DNA of 64,000 nt from Rhabdophis nuchalis (lineage: Eukaryota > Chordata > Lepidosauria > Squamata > Natricidae). Both the position numbers and the translations under genes were made by a program. The stretch lies in NCBI GenBank assembly GCA_039707465.1, contig CM077648.1:28771119-28835118 (forward strand). The letters are read 5' to 3'. A model generated the notes under the pieces. That model was not told where the DNA came from, did no database searches, and was given only the letters and a program-made list of their open reading frames with translations. Positions 53,719-64,000 of this stretch are shown here, in pieces (the first letter of the stretch is position 1; each line of letters starts with the position of its first letter).

Positions 53719-55240
53719 CAATCTTTTTTTTTTTTGAAAAAGTTTTACAAAAACAAATTTCCCCCCTTTCCCCCCCTCCCCATACATGTAAAATAAATCA
53801 AATACAAGTACTATACCCCCCCTCATCCCAACCCTCATAATATGAATTACTCACAAAATAGTATTATCCAGTTATCCCCATCTTCTAAACTAATTATGCA
53901 AATATATTTCCCTCCCCTGACCACCCTAACCCTCCCCCACCTCCCAATCCAACCCACCCCCGACTTCCACTATACACCACTCTGATAATTCCAAACAACC
54001 CAGATATTATCTTCTCTGTTCACATTATACCCCTTACATTATACCCCTTATCAATCTACTCATTCTTGCCTAAAATACCTAGTAACTACATAATACCTTT
54101 TTTTTTCTTTTTTAAAGAAACCTTATAACAAACCCATCATAAACACCCACACCTTCAACATTTTGGTTAAACATTAGAATATATACATGATAATTCTTAA
54201 GATCTAAATACCATCTGTAAAGCATTTTATCCACCAATCCAACTCTTAATTACCAATCTACTCATTCGTACCTAAAAACTATATAATATAATATAATATT
54301 TTTAACGCCTTATTGCAAACCCATCGTGGACGCCCATATCTCCTAGATTCTCGCTTCCAGCATTTTAATTAACCATTGGGTTACATACATAATCTCCTTT
54401 CTTATACACCAAAAGAACTTTGTTCTTCAAAGAGGTCTTTGTTCTTTGCATTCTAATTATTAAAACATTTTAATCAACATTGTAAACCTCAAGTCAAACC
54501 TTAAGTCATATAACCTAACACACTGTAGAACTTAAACCATATATCCTAACTCAAATTTGCATCCTTCCTGGTTCAAAAGGTTTGTTATTTTTTCCCCTCT
54601 CCATTTGCTTAATTGCCCACTTAGCAACACAAAAGCAACTCCTTGGGAGCTTGGAGTTTTCCGAGGCGTTTTTGTTGGTATAAAACCGCCTCTACAGAGC
54701 ACTGGTTGGCAGGCTTGGAAAACCTGCCGGCGGCGTCCGCTGCTCAACCAATAACAATCTTGTTATTCAGTTCTGAGAGCAAAAGCCCATTAAGTGCTGG
54801 ACTTTTAGCATCTATTTTAACTTTGATCAAGTAAATCAATTTTAATTATTTTCCTTTACTTTTAACATCTTGATCTTTAATTCCTTCAAGTAATGTATTG
54901 AAACTTGTTTTTATCCAGTTCACTCTTTTGATTTGCAACTTGAAAATCCCCTTTAATAATGATGACATCCCTTGGCTTCATTTGTATATCCAATGTAACA
55001 TCTTTTTCTATATCATTCCTGTTGCCTATCATTTTTAAATCCATCTTCCCTTCAGTCTCAGTGTTGTCAGGAAAAACTTGTTCCTCTTCCATTAGTTCTT
55101 TTAAACACAGTCTGTCTATAATGGCAGACATTCTTGAAATTAACTTCTGGGCCCATTGTTCAAAAATATATTTCAATATGTCCAATGGTAAAATATATTG
55201 CTCCATTCTGTATGAGTAAGTCAAACTTAAGTGTTCTCCT
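53719..55240 (-). mobile_element. unclassified antisense retroelement-like unit
   Basis: On the minus strand a unit ends in 'gtaaaactttttc' followed by about 12 A (53719-53742 on +), the same kind of end as the HAL1-like and L1 elements. Upstream of the tail is a G-rich 3' UTR-like region (runs of six or seven G at 53760-53825 and 53880-53960). Further up is a 112-codon frame (55224-54886). The CpG-bearing stretch at 54640-54745 differs in composition. The 5' end is not defined. L1-related origin is an inference from the tail only. Confidence 0.45.
54886..55224 (-). pseudogene. uncharacterised ORF of a probable repeat family
   Basis: 112 codons, rich in Ile, Lys, Glu and Asp, with an amphipathic start (LDILKYIFEQWAQKLISR) and a hydrophilic, charged end. 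No catalytic motif, zinc knuckle or membrane segment is visible. It may be a short retroelement-encoded protein or a remnant of a longer one. I recall similar peptides from snake genomes but cannot name the family. Confidence 0.35.
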
Positions 55241-57164
55241 TTAATTTAAATCTTTAATTTAAAGATTAAATTTTAATCTTTAGTACCTTCAGGTTTCCTC
55301 TAATATCCAATTTCAAAGCTTCACCCTATCATTTTAAGTAATTCAAAACAAAAGCATTTTCTCATAGGAAGAATTGCTATAATTAATTTCAAAATCTTAT
55401 TTCATAGTCCATTTGACACGTTTCAAAATCAGTGTTCTAATTATATTTTTTCTGTTTGTTAAAAATGTTTAAGTTCTAGAACTTGTATTTAAAATATTTT
55501 TTTTCACTGAGTATTGAAAGAAACTCATCCAGTGCTATAAAACCTGACAATCCAAAGATTCATAATAGTTAAAATGCAGCTAACAAGCAATTTCTTAAAA
55601 TAATTGGGAAAGGAAATATGGGAACCCAGTGTTTATAAAGGCACCAACAACACATTAAGTGAACCTGGCTTTCCTTTGTCTTCCAGAAGTCTAAGACATC
55701 CGAGATCACTGTTTTGTGGTCTGTTTGTGAGATGTAATTGACTCGAGAACTTGTGGACAATCTCAGGTTCTCTCCTTACCAGAAGAATTACAAAGAATCA
55801 GTCTACTTAAAGGTTCTTCTTTCCACTTTTACAGAGCTGTCTTCTGCTTATACTTCCTTCCCAAGAAATCCAGGAAATTTTAGAAGCACTCATTGGCCCA
55901 TCAAATTAATCCTCCTCTGTCAATATTTCTTTTTTTTAATTATTATTACAGATTTTCTGATGCTGATCAATAGGAGGTATAAAACTCATTTCAGAGTTGA
56001 CCTCAAAGTTTAGTCAGCCAATTTTATTGCATTAAATTGGACTAGGTTCTAAAACATCAGACCAGAATACAATCCTTTGGTAGATGCATATCCTTAGCAT
56101 TAACTAATAAAGCTATAGGTTCAGGAGAAAAGCAGGAAGAACTGGAGGGTAGAGTTAAACACATCATCACTTGCATTACCACAAAAGATCCAAGACCAGC
56201 CCTTGAATTCCTCGCCCTTGAATTCCATTCCATCCTTATCCATCTAGCCCCATTCTTGCGTAAAAGTGTGAGCAATAAATCTTTCTGAGCTACAAGTCAA
56301 CCTATGGTCCAGATCCCTTGTGCCTGACAGTAGGCAAAATAGTACTGGGTTGTCTTAAGGGCATTTTCTCTTTTTCTTGAGAATGTTCTTCAATATCTGA
56401 AGCCTTGCTTGGCAAGTGCTAACACACTTCTTTAATTTGTTACATATAGAATGTTACAATCTAAAATTTGGCACTGGATAAAATGATTAAACAATTTAAC
56501 AAATAAATGATCCGATAAACATTAATATGATTTGATAAATATTACATAAAACACTTTAAATCCCTACTAATTAATGTATTTAAAGATCTTGTTTTTATAA
56601 CCATAGTTAAAAAGCTGGGTTGCTGCCTCTGTACTTTTAGGACTTTAACATGTTCAGAAGTGGGGCTTCCTGTTTTTTATTTTAAAATAGGGCAGGTAGC
56701 ATCCTACTGAAGAATTTTATAAAATTCACAAAATGATAAAATAGGATTCATCTTTTCAAGATCATTACTGTTATAGGGACAAAAAGTTTGAGTGATGATG
56801 GATAATTTTTGCAATCTACTTTATGGAATATTTGATGTTGTTACCATACTGGGTGGATACTGATTGGGAATAAGTATTCTGTGACTGCTACATCCTGAGG
56901 TCTAGTTCTTTCTCCTATTTCTCTATCACCATGACTTTCTTCCATCTCCTAAAGAAACACAGCTTCCGCCTTGGTAGCAACATAAAGTGAGAAGCAGATG
57001 AGAAATATAGCTCCAAATTCAGCACTTTTGTTAAAATTGAAATGCATCTACTGTTCTAATGGGGGGGGGGGCATGTGTCTTAGATTATTCTTAGTAGTGG
57101 ATCAGGAGGACAGTAGGTGGGAAGTTTCCCTGAGTTCATTCTGATTCATGGAGGTTCGTGATGT
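55241..57164. other. no gene recognised
   Basis: AT-rich, with only short chance frames and no transposon ends that I can pair. A C/G-poor 'ggggggggggg' homopolymer stands at about 57061-57071. Confidence 0.5.
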
Positions 57165-57265
57165 TATTCATTCAGTCGTGACCAACTACTGGTGCTTCTA
57201 TGGGCCAGGCCTCTCCACATCTTCTGATCTTACACGACCAGGTTGGTCTATGTCCTGGCTAGTCA
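57165..57265 (-). mobile_element. Bov-B/RTE-derived short fragment
   Basis: 'gttattcattcagtcgtgac' followed by 'caactactggtgcttctatg' and 'aggcctctccacatcttctg' matches a recurrent Bov-B-type segment in squamates (antisense). About 100 bases. Confidence 0.55.
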
Positions 57266-57746
57266 GCTGATCCATTAACTATAGTAACTATTGCACAATA
57301 GAACTTACTTTGGAACAGACATGCTTAAAATTGCACTCTAAATATAAATTAAAAATCTGAGTTTATGTACACAGTGTTAGTAAATTCAGAATGATTTCAT
57401 AAATATTTTGCATGCAATAGGTTTGTAAGATTATGCATTAAGCTACAATATAAGAACAGTTGTCTCAACACCAATAATATATTTAGTTTGAAAATGTTAT
57501 TGAAAGACAATCATTATACTTCTTAAATACAGAATGTGACTTATTTTTGTAAAAGCTGTCCTCCAAACAAGTTAATGATTTAAGAACTATACCAGATGGG
57601 AGTCAATAATTATACTTTGCTAGCTTCTAAAAAAGTTTTTTTTAAATATTGTTTGCATTATTCCAGGCTTACACAATTTAAGTAATGAAAGACTTATATT
57701 CTTCTGTAGGAACAGTATCAGCGTGGACAGTTGAAAGTATTGCCCT
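57266..57746. other. no gene recognised
   Basis: AT-rich flank of the hAT element; nothing recognised. Confidence 0.5.
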
Positions 57747-58262
57747 ATTTTAACCAGAGGTAGGTTTCAGCAGGTACGCACCAGTACATGCGTACCGGAT
57801 CGAAGAATTTAGTGTGCCTTCACGGCTTCCGGAGACCCTGTACTGGAATGGTTCCTCCCCTAGCCTGCTCCCCCCATTCACTGCCCCCGCCCAAATAGTC
57901 ACCGCTCTATCACTCTCTCACCCCCACCTGTCCGCAAAACGCCAGGAGAGGCAGGGCAGTCAGTTGTGCTGTATGTGCACCTCCAAGGCAGAGAAAAAGA
58001 TCGAGAGATGCGGAGCCACGAACTCCCCCCTTTCCCTCACCCCCACAACTCGCCTCCTTGGGTGGGATCAGGGCGCGTGCGGGATGAGTGGAGTTTGCAA
58101 CCAACTTCAAAGTGAATGGGGCTGTTTGTGACTAAATGGGACAGAGAACATAGAGGGATGCAAGGGAACATGGAAGTAATCTAGTCCAACCTCTTCCCAA
58201 GGAAGGAGTCTTTACATTATCTTCTCTTTGACAGCTGTCACTGGCAGACATGAGGGAAATGG

Positions 58263-58411
<149 letters not shown>

Positions 58412-58697
58412 TGACACACCTATAGTACTTGCAGGAGGCAATCAAGCCCCAGTAATCCCTGCTTGCAAGCAGGAGTCCCCCGTCTGTCCCCCTTCTGGCA
58501 AAGTGCAGTGATGGAGCTCGGAGGTGAGGTGTGTTTTTTTTCTCCCTCTGCCATTCTGGAAAAAAAGAAATCTAGTGCAGGAAGAGGAGGAAGGGAGGTG
58601 TAAAGAAGCGCCACCTTAAACCAAAGCCTGTGAGTAACTGGGAAAGAAAGCCGTGCTTTTTGAGTGGGAGTTTTCATCAGGTTCCTCTCTCTTCCTA

Positions 58698-58873
58698 GAG
58701 AGAAGAAAAGAGAGAGAGGCAAAAATAGAAAGAGAGAGAAAGAAAGAAAGAAAAAAAGAAAGAAAGAGAAAAAATGTTGGAGAGAGAGACTCAAGAAGGA
58801 AGGAAGGAAGGACAGAGACACAAGAAAGAAGGAAGGAAGAAAAAGAAAGGAAGGAAGGAACGAATGAGAGAGA

Positions 58874-58957
<84 letters not shown>

Positions 58958-58994
58958 GAGAGAGGGAGGGAGGGAAGGAAGGAAGGAAGGAAGG
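58698..58994 (+). repeat. GAAA/GGAA polypurine tract
   Basis: About 300 bases of near-pure purine within the hAT element, including a clean GAAA array (58876-58956) and a GGAA array (58968-58994). It corresponds in position to 2585-2961 of the other large hAT element. Confidence 0.95.
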
Positions 58995-59155
58995 ACTTTT
59001 GGTTGCTAAGCAAGAGCGTTGTTAAGTGAGTTTCACCACATTTTCCAAGTTGGCCATGCCTACACGGTCACATGACCACCAAGCCACTCCCACAAAACAG
59101 GCCACACTTATAGAAGAGGTTCTAAAAAGTTTTGAGACCCACCACTGATTTTAAC

Positions 59156-60043
59156 CAAACAAATCCTGAGAATTAGTTTATATTCATTCATATCAAACTA
59201 AAAATATTAATCTTAGGCAGGTACTCTATGTATAGATAGATTTTTCAAACAGGTTTGGGAAATTCATTTAGGAACAGCTAATGTTCTCAAAAACTTTTCC
59301 TAATTAAGATTTATTCTATGTACTTGTCTAAGCTAGTGTTGCAGAATTCATTCTTTGACCTATTTGCCTACCTCAATATCATATTAACTTTTTGTGATGT
59401 ATAGGATTATATCACTATGGGGGAATCTGCTTGGGGTGTGCATGTTTGTTTTGAGATATTGACCATGATGGCTGCAGAATCAAAAACTCCCAATTTGCAT
59501 ATTGCCAAATCTCTTAACCGAAACTATTTTTTTCTCAGTTTCACAAACCAGTGAAGTTGATCTGAAGAACTTCACTGGTTTAAACTTCTAGATGAACATA
59601 TGAATGTTGCATATCACAGTCCAATGAATTTCACCATAACATCTCAAACCAGATGACTCATATGAAACCAACTGCTTGAGCCTTTGATTACTAGGAATGC
59701 ACTCCTTGTTGTATCATTAGTGTCATTCTTAGAATAAAATAGAACTTGCCACCTTGTGCCAGTGTATTCACAGTCACCTTATCTTAGCTCATTATTTTCC
59801 CTGCCCTACTTTAAAAAAAGGAAGTTCGCAGTTACAAACTATAACACTATCCTTTAGCATCACTGTTTACCAGAATAATTTACAGCATGCATAAAATTTA
59901 TAGAAAATGGAACTGGTGAATGTCTACAATCTTCAATTTTGTTTAGAAATTTGCTTAGCTACCTGAAAAATATATAAAAGAGGTGGCAGGTACTCTAAGA
60001 ACTAGAAGATATGGCAGGCATTTCTCTAATAAATCTGCACCTT
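59156..60043. other. no gene recognised
   Basis: AT-rich sequence, nothing recognisable. Confidence 0.5.
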
Positions 60044-60965
60044 CTTTATTTATTAAACACATTTTTATGATGCCTAACTCACACATGAAGACTCTGGGTC
60101 GCATATATCAATAAACAGCCACAATTTAAAAAAACCCAACACTCTCTCTCCATCCTGCAGCAGCAATAGACACAATCTCAAACAAACCACTCTGTGTCAA
60201 CCCAGGGTCACCAAGCCTGCTGATTGAATCATGTCTTCAGGGCATTTCAGAAAAGTAACAAGGTGAGAACCAATCTTACATCTCAGTGAATGATGTTCCA
60301 CAGGGAAGGAGCCACTACAGGGAAGGCCCTCTGTAAGAATTGGTGGGACAACAGGGTTGTTAAGTTAACAACAGGTTCTCCCAAAGTGGTGCGAACTGGC
60401 TGAATCCCACCACTGAAGAAGGGCAAGGATAGACGAGACAAGTAGCCGAACTAGCAAGTGAGGGAACCCTATCCACTGCCTCAGGTTCAATGGGCTCAAA
60501 CTTCCCAGATTGGCTTGTAAGATATAGTCCCCATCACCTCTGTAGACTCTGTTTCAAAGCTGGAGTCCAACATAGAGTGAATGTGGCTGATTTTATCTGC
60601 CAGATGCGTAGCGTATTCTTCACAGTAATCCTTTAGGTAGATTTTGGCCTTACACCCACCAAGGAGGGACTGAATCATCTGAAACAGAGCTGGTAGGCAA
60701 CTATCAGCAGATCCACAAAGGCAGAGAAATCATTACGTTTTTGTCACCCATATCACCATGAGGTAGACCTAAATAGTGGCTCTAGCTTGTATTCAGTCAT
60801 CTTCACTCCCTTTTATCAGCAACACTCTAGGCACCTCTTAGTTCACTTAAGTTCCCTTAGTTCCATTGTGCACCATGGTGATGATTGGGAATCATGGGGA
60901 AGATTGGGCACGCCCACGCAGACGTGATTCAATCTAAAGCTGCTGTCACTTATTATTCCATGCGA
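60044..60965 (-). mobile_element. old L2-like LINE remnant, antisense
   Basis: The antisense tail phrase 'tttattaaacacatttttatg' and 'gaagactctgggtcg' (60044-60100) is a typical squamate L2/CR1 3' end. Then comes a 'gatgttccacagggaagg' and 'gaaggccctc' block (about 60290-60335), like the L2 C-terminal/3' region. The minus-strand 60-codon frame 60678-60496 contains CEEYATHLADKISHI, matching the linker before the RT (compare EEFGVFLQDKIAQIRSEL at about 49800). The RT itself is missing. A MITE end sits at 60373-60415. Confidence 0.6.
60373..60415. mobile_element. hAT MITE terminal fragment
   Basis: Ends in 'ggctgaatcccaccactg' preceded by ggttctcccaaagtgg, the right terminus of the MITE family at 5840-6140. 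The left end is absent. Confidence 0.6.
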
Positions 60966-61062
60966 CTACCAAGGCTTCAACCATACTAAATAGTAGGATT
61001 TTCATAATAATCTCAAGTTCCCTCTAGAACTAATCGGATCCATTAATTGCCTGGGACGGACT

Positions 61063-61349
61063 CAGTGGTGGGTTCCTACAGGTTCGGACTGGTTCAGCCG
61101 AACTGGTAGTGGTTTGGTGGCCTGGGTCGCTGAAACTGGCAGCAACCCAGCCCTGCCATGCCTCCAAACTGATTCTCCTATGGCAGCACCATCTTGATTT
61201 TCAGTTCTGTACATGCGCAGAACAATTTTCATCGCACAAATTTATTCATTTTTCATTTGTTAACATTTTGCACATGCGCAGACCTATTTATGTGCAAATG
61301 TGCATGCGCGCACCAAACCGGCAGTAATGCCGGCAGCAACCCACCCCTG
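61063..61349. mobile_element. 287-bp hAT MITE with CATGCGCA motifs
   Basis: Ends cagtggtgggttcctacagg and ccggcagcaacccacccctg. The flanking octamers (gacggact, ggcagaat) match at only 5 of 8, so the duplication has decayed. The interior carries three catgcgc motifs (about 61214, 61273, 61305). It is related to 3957-4116. Confidence 0.8.
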
Positions 61350-61867
61350 GGCAGAATATTCCAATCTGCCTGCAGAGAGGTGTGGCATTTGAGAAATTGA
61401 GGCTCACCAGTGAGTGGCCAGTCCATGGAAGGGGAGAAATCAAAACCTCCAATTCCAGAACACTATTCCAATAGAAAAGCAAGCTTTAATAAGAGTAGTT
61501 GTATTTGAACCTACGTGTCTTGCTTTGGACTTTTCCTTTACAATACAGCATTATTGTTGACACAGGGAGGTTTCACTTAGAGTGGAGGTGACTCTGGTGC
61601 TCTGATAAGCTGTCAGAAACAATCTCTAATGGTAAACCTTAACAGATTCTGGCCTTATTTAAAAATCAAGTTGAGTTATGTTAGAAAATCATGAGTTTAC
61701 TTAAGCTACTCCCTTGGACTTGGAGATTGAGAGACTTTATTAATAATCTTAAAACAAACAAAATTAATAACCCTAAATAAAGTTCAGTTAGTATTTTGAT
61801 TTTCTTTGAGGCTCAAACATTTGGTCTACTAAGAGCATTTAGTCTTTCTGCTTCATTTAGTCTAAAA
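61350..61867. other. no gene recognised
   Basis: Unique-looking sequence between two MITEs; nothing recognised. Confidence 0.5.
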
Positions 61868-61869
61868 TA

Positions 61870-62249
61870 CGGACAGTCCTCAACTTACAACCACAATTGA
61901 GCCCAAAATTTCTGTTGCTAAGTGAGCCGATTGCCCAATTTTACAACCTTGCTTGCCACAGTCATTAAGTGAATCGTTGTAATTGTTTAGTCAGTATCAC
62001 GGTTGTTAAGTGAATCTGGATTCCCCATTAATTTTATTTGTCAGGAGGTCACAAAAGCCGATCACATGTTCCCAGGACACTGCAACTGTCATAAATATCA
62101 GTCAGTTGCCAAGCATCCGAATTTTGATCATGTGACCATGGGGATGCTGCAGTGGTCATAAGTGTGAAAAACAGTCATGTCACTTTTTTCAGTGCTGTTG
62201 TAACTTTGAAAATTCACTAAATAAACAATTGTAAGTTGAGGACTACCTG
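61870..62249. mobile_element. 380-bp TA-flanked MITE (pogo/Tigger-like ends), complete
   Basis: TA at 61868-61869 and 62250-62251. Left end cggacagtcctcaacttaca, right end tgtaagttgaggactacctg, an inverted repeat of about 24 bases with three or four changes. Internal words such as 'ttgctaagtgagccg', 'cattaagtgaatcg' and 'gatcacatg' recur, as in 9570-9803 and in the right ends of the two large hAT elements. No coding capacity. Confidence 0.85.
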
Positions 62250-62281
62250 TAATATGTGAAACTCAGCCTGAAACTCAGCCA

Positions 62282-62408
62282 GACAAACGGTATAGGAAGC
62301 CCTATACCATTTGTCTGAAACGGTATAGGGCTTCCTATAGGCAGGGGGTTGGACTAGAAGACCTCCAAGGTCCCTTCCAACTCTGCTATTTTATTTTATT
62401 GTATTGTA
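62282..62408 (+). mobile_element. CR1 3' tail with 5' inversion
   Basis: The hallmark 'cagggggttggactagaaga', 'cctccaaggtcccttccaac' and an ATTTT/ATTGT tail make this the sense-strand CR1 3' end. Immediately upstream, agacaaacggtatagg and cctataccatttgtct form a hairpin with one mismatch: the first part is an inverted copy of the CR1 sequence just downstream. Confidence 0.85.
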
Positions 62409-62609
62409 AACTCCTGAAAAAGGGGTGCCACAGGGGTGGGGGTACTTCGGGTGGGCATGGCAGACCTGGCAGAGGCTAAGGGAACACACTTCTGAGTGTG
62501 AGGAAGCTGATGGGCTGCAAGTAATGGAAAATGCTCCAAAACAGCACATCTTTGCAAAATTGGAATGTATCACAAGTATACATTCTGAAATTTAATTCGA
62601 TGCATATTT
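62409..62609. other. no gene recognised
   Basis: Short spacer between the CR1 and Bov-B tails. Confidence 0.5.
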
Positions 62610-62853
62610 GGCAGTTGTTATATACTTTGGCCACCTAATGAGAAGGAAGGACTCACTGGAGAAGAGTCTAATGCTGGGAACGATTGAGGGCAAAAGAAGA
62701 AAGGGATGACAGAGGATGAGTTGGCTAAGTGGAGTCACTGAAGCAGTAGGCGTGAGCTTAAATGGACTCCAGAGGATGGTGGAGGACAGAAAAGCCTGGA
62801 GGAACGTCGTCCACAGGGTTGTGATGACTTCGTGACTAACAACAACAAATCTA
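62610..62853 (+). mobile_element. Bov-B LINE 3' end
   Basis: Reads 'tactttggccacctaatgag', 'ctggagaagagtctaatgct', 'gagggcaaaagaagaaaggg', 'cagaggatgagttggctaag' and ends 'gtgactaacaacaacaa', the well-known 3' end of RTE/Bov-B LINEs. It is 5'-truncated to 240 bases. Confidence 0.88.
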
Positions 62854-64000
62854 AAATGAAAATATTAGACTTGTTTATTTCCCATGCACATTAAAATATT
62901 TTCAATGGTTTATTATTTGTTTTGTTTACTTGTTAAGCAGATTTATATGGTTGTCTAACTCATAGAAGGTGACTTTTTTTAACTTCTGGGACCAAATTGT
63001 GGGTCTTCAGTCATCCAATTGCAGCTTTATTCCTTAGTGTAGTACAATAGGGATATGACAGCATGAGAGAACATCCGTAACCATCTGCTCTGAGAGCTTA
63101 AGGAAAAAATATACAGTATAAATAGCTTACAGAAGCAAATATGATGTTGAATTATGCTCCTAAAATATGGAATTTGAAACATTCTAGTTTTATCAAAATT
63201 ATGTATGTAGATACCAAAAATATACTGTGTACTATTGATGTTTAAAGAATGGATTCAAGATACTATATGTGTTCTTTCTCAATAGTCTAAAAATAAAAAT
63301 ATTTTTTTAAAAAAGATTGAGATTGGGTTAATTGTATTTTGAGATCATGTGGATCTTATTGTTTTCTTTTTCTAAGTTATTTTCACTTGCATTTACTGTA
63401 TTTTATTCATTCCCATGCATGTACTTTCTTATTATATTATGACTACTCTATTATTCATTCTGTTTATTAGTTTTTTTTATAGTTCAGTAATTATAATAAA
63501 AAACATAAAGTAGCATACGCATAATAAGCAACATTTTCAGCATGTTCCTGGGCTGAAATGCCATTAGAGCCAATTCAAGATAACGCCCATCATTGCTTTC
63601 TATTTAGAGTTGCTGAAGAATTACTTATGAGTTAATTGATCAATGATCAGCAGTTATTACAAAACAATACATCAATAATACAACATAAACAGCTACTAGA
63701 TTATAAAACTGAAAAGGAATTTTTTTAAAAATGGAATTAAAACTATATGTAAGAATTTAACATTAGCAGTTAAGATGACTCATGCTAGATATAATATTTA
63801 CTCTTCACTACCTCCGACCTAGCTTTGTGATAGTTGTTTGCATACTTTCTTGTACCTTTTATAACCACCATGTGAAAGGCTGAGGTTGTTCTTCATGGAA
63901 TGAAATATTGTATTAATGAGGTAGAAACGTTTTACATGCTGGTGGAGTTATGTATTAATGCCTTTTGACCCAGTGCAGCTCAGTTGTGAAAAAGCTGGAA
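62854..64000. other. no gene recognised
   Basis: AT-rich sequence to the end of the window. No coding, RNA or repeat boundary recognised. Confidence 0.5.

Noticed and set aside
54557..54834. Short frames near a GC-richer patch as a host exon
   Set aside because: No splice-site pairing or recognisable domain; lies within the unclassified antisense repeat unit.

Overview
The window looks like an intergenic, repeat-dense stretch of a squamate reptile genome, most likely a snake. The evidence is a Sauria-type tRNA SINE, a second tRNA-derived SINE family of the kind common in snakes, and several LINE clades side by side (L2, CR1, Rex1-like, RTE/Bov-B, R4-like, L1). hAT MITEs and LINE tails that run into AAT or AATAC microsatellites point the same way. 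I find no intact host protein-coding gene. Every long reading frame I can explain belongs to a transposon, a simple repeat or an antisense shadow of one. Calls are from reading the sequence, without database searches.

Layout. 1-10 kb: a Sauria SINE, an L1 3' end split by a 1.3 kb hAT element (1871-3172), small hAT and TA-flanked MITEs, a truncated antisense L2 and a tRNA SINE. 10-13.5 kb: the longest L2 copy, with endonuclease and reverse transcriptase in one frame broken by a single TGA. 13.5-18.5 kb: a mosaic of L1, RTE, Rex1-like, L2 and hAT pieces with two long AAT arrays. 19.7-21.6 kb: a GC-rich, Helitron-like mosaic holding a 17-codon sequence resembling exon 1 of the FMR1/FXR family, a GGTA microsatellite and a tRNA-like A/B-box module, flanked by a direct repeat of about 70 bp.

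22.7-33.4 kb: an ORF1-only L1-derived (HAL1-like) element, then an old antisense endogenous retrovirus with two LTRs. The retrovirus was invaded by a 100-bp hAT MITE (exactly at the LTR TATA box), by a CR1 and by a second HAL1-like element that itself holds an L1 fragment. 34.6-44.3 kb: an R4-like element split by an antisense L2 and an L1, the L1 in turn split by another antisense L2. 45-53.4 kb: a TA-flanked MITE, a degraded LINE, an L2 probably sitting inside a third HAL1-like copy, and an L1 3' end. 53.7-64 kb: an unexplained antisense retroelement-like unit, a second large hAT with a purine tract, an old L2-like remnant, more MITEs, and CR1 and Bov-B tails.

The most interesting signals are: (1) three independent insertions of an ORF1-only L1-derived family with a shared 3' UTR; (2) the FMR1/FXR-like exon 1 inside a Helitron-like mosaic; (3) the MITE in the LTR TATA box, with the other LTR preserving the empty site; (4) the R4/L2/L1/L2 nest with its 46-bp direct repeat and missing R4 segment.
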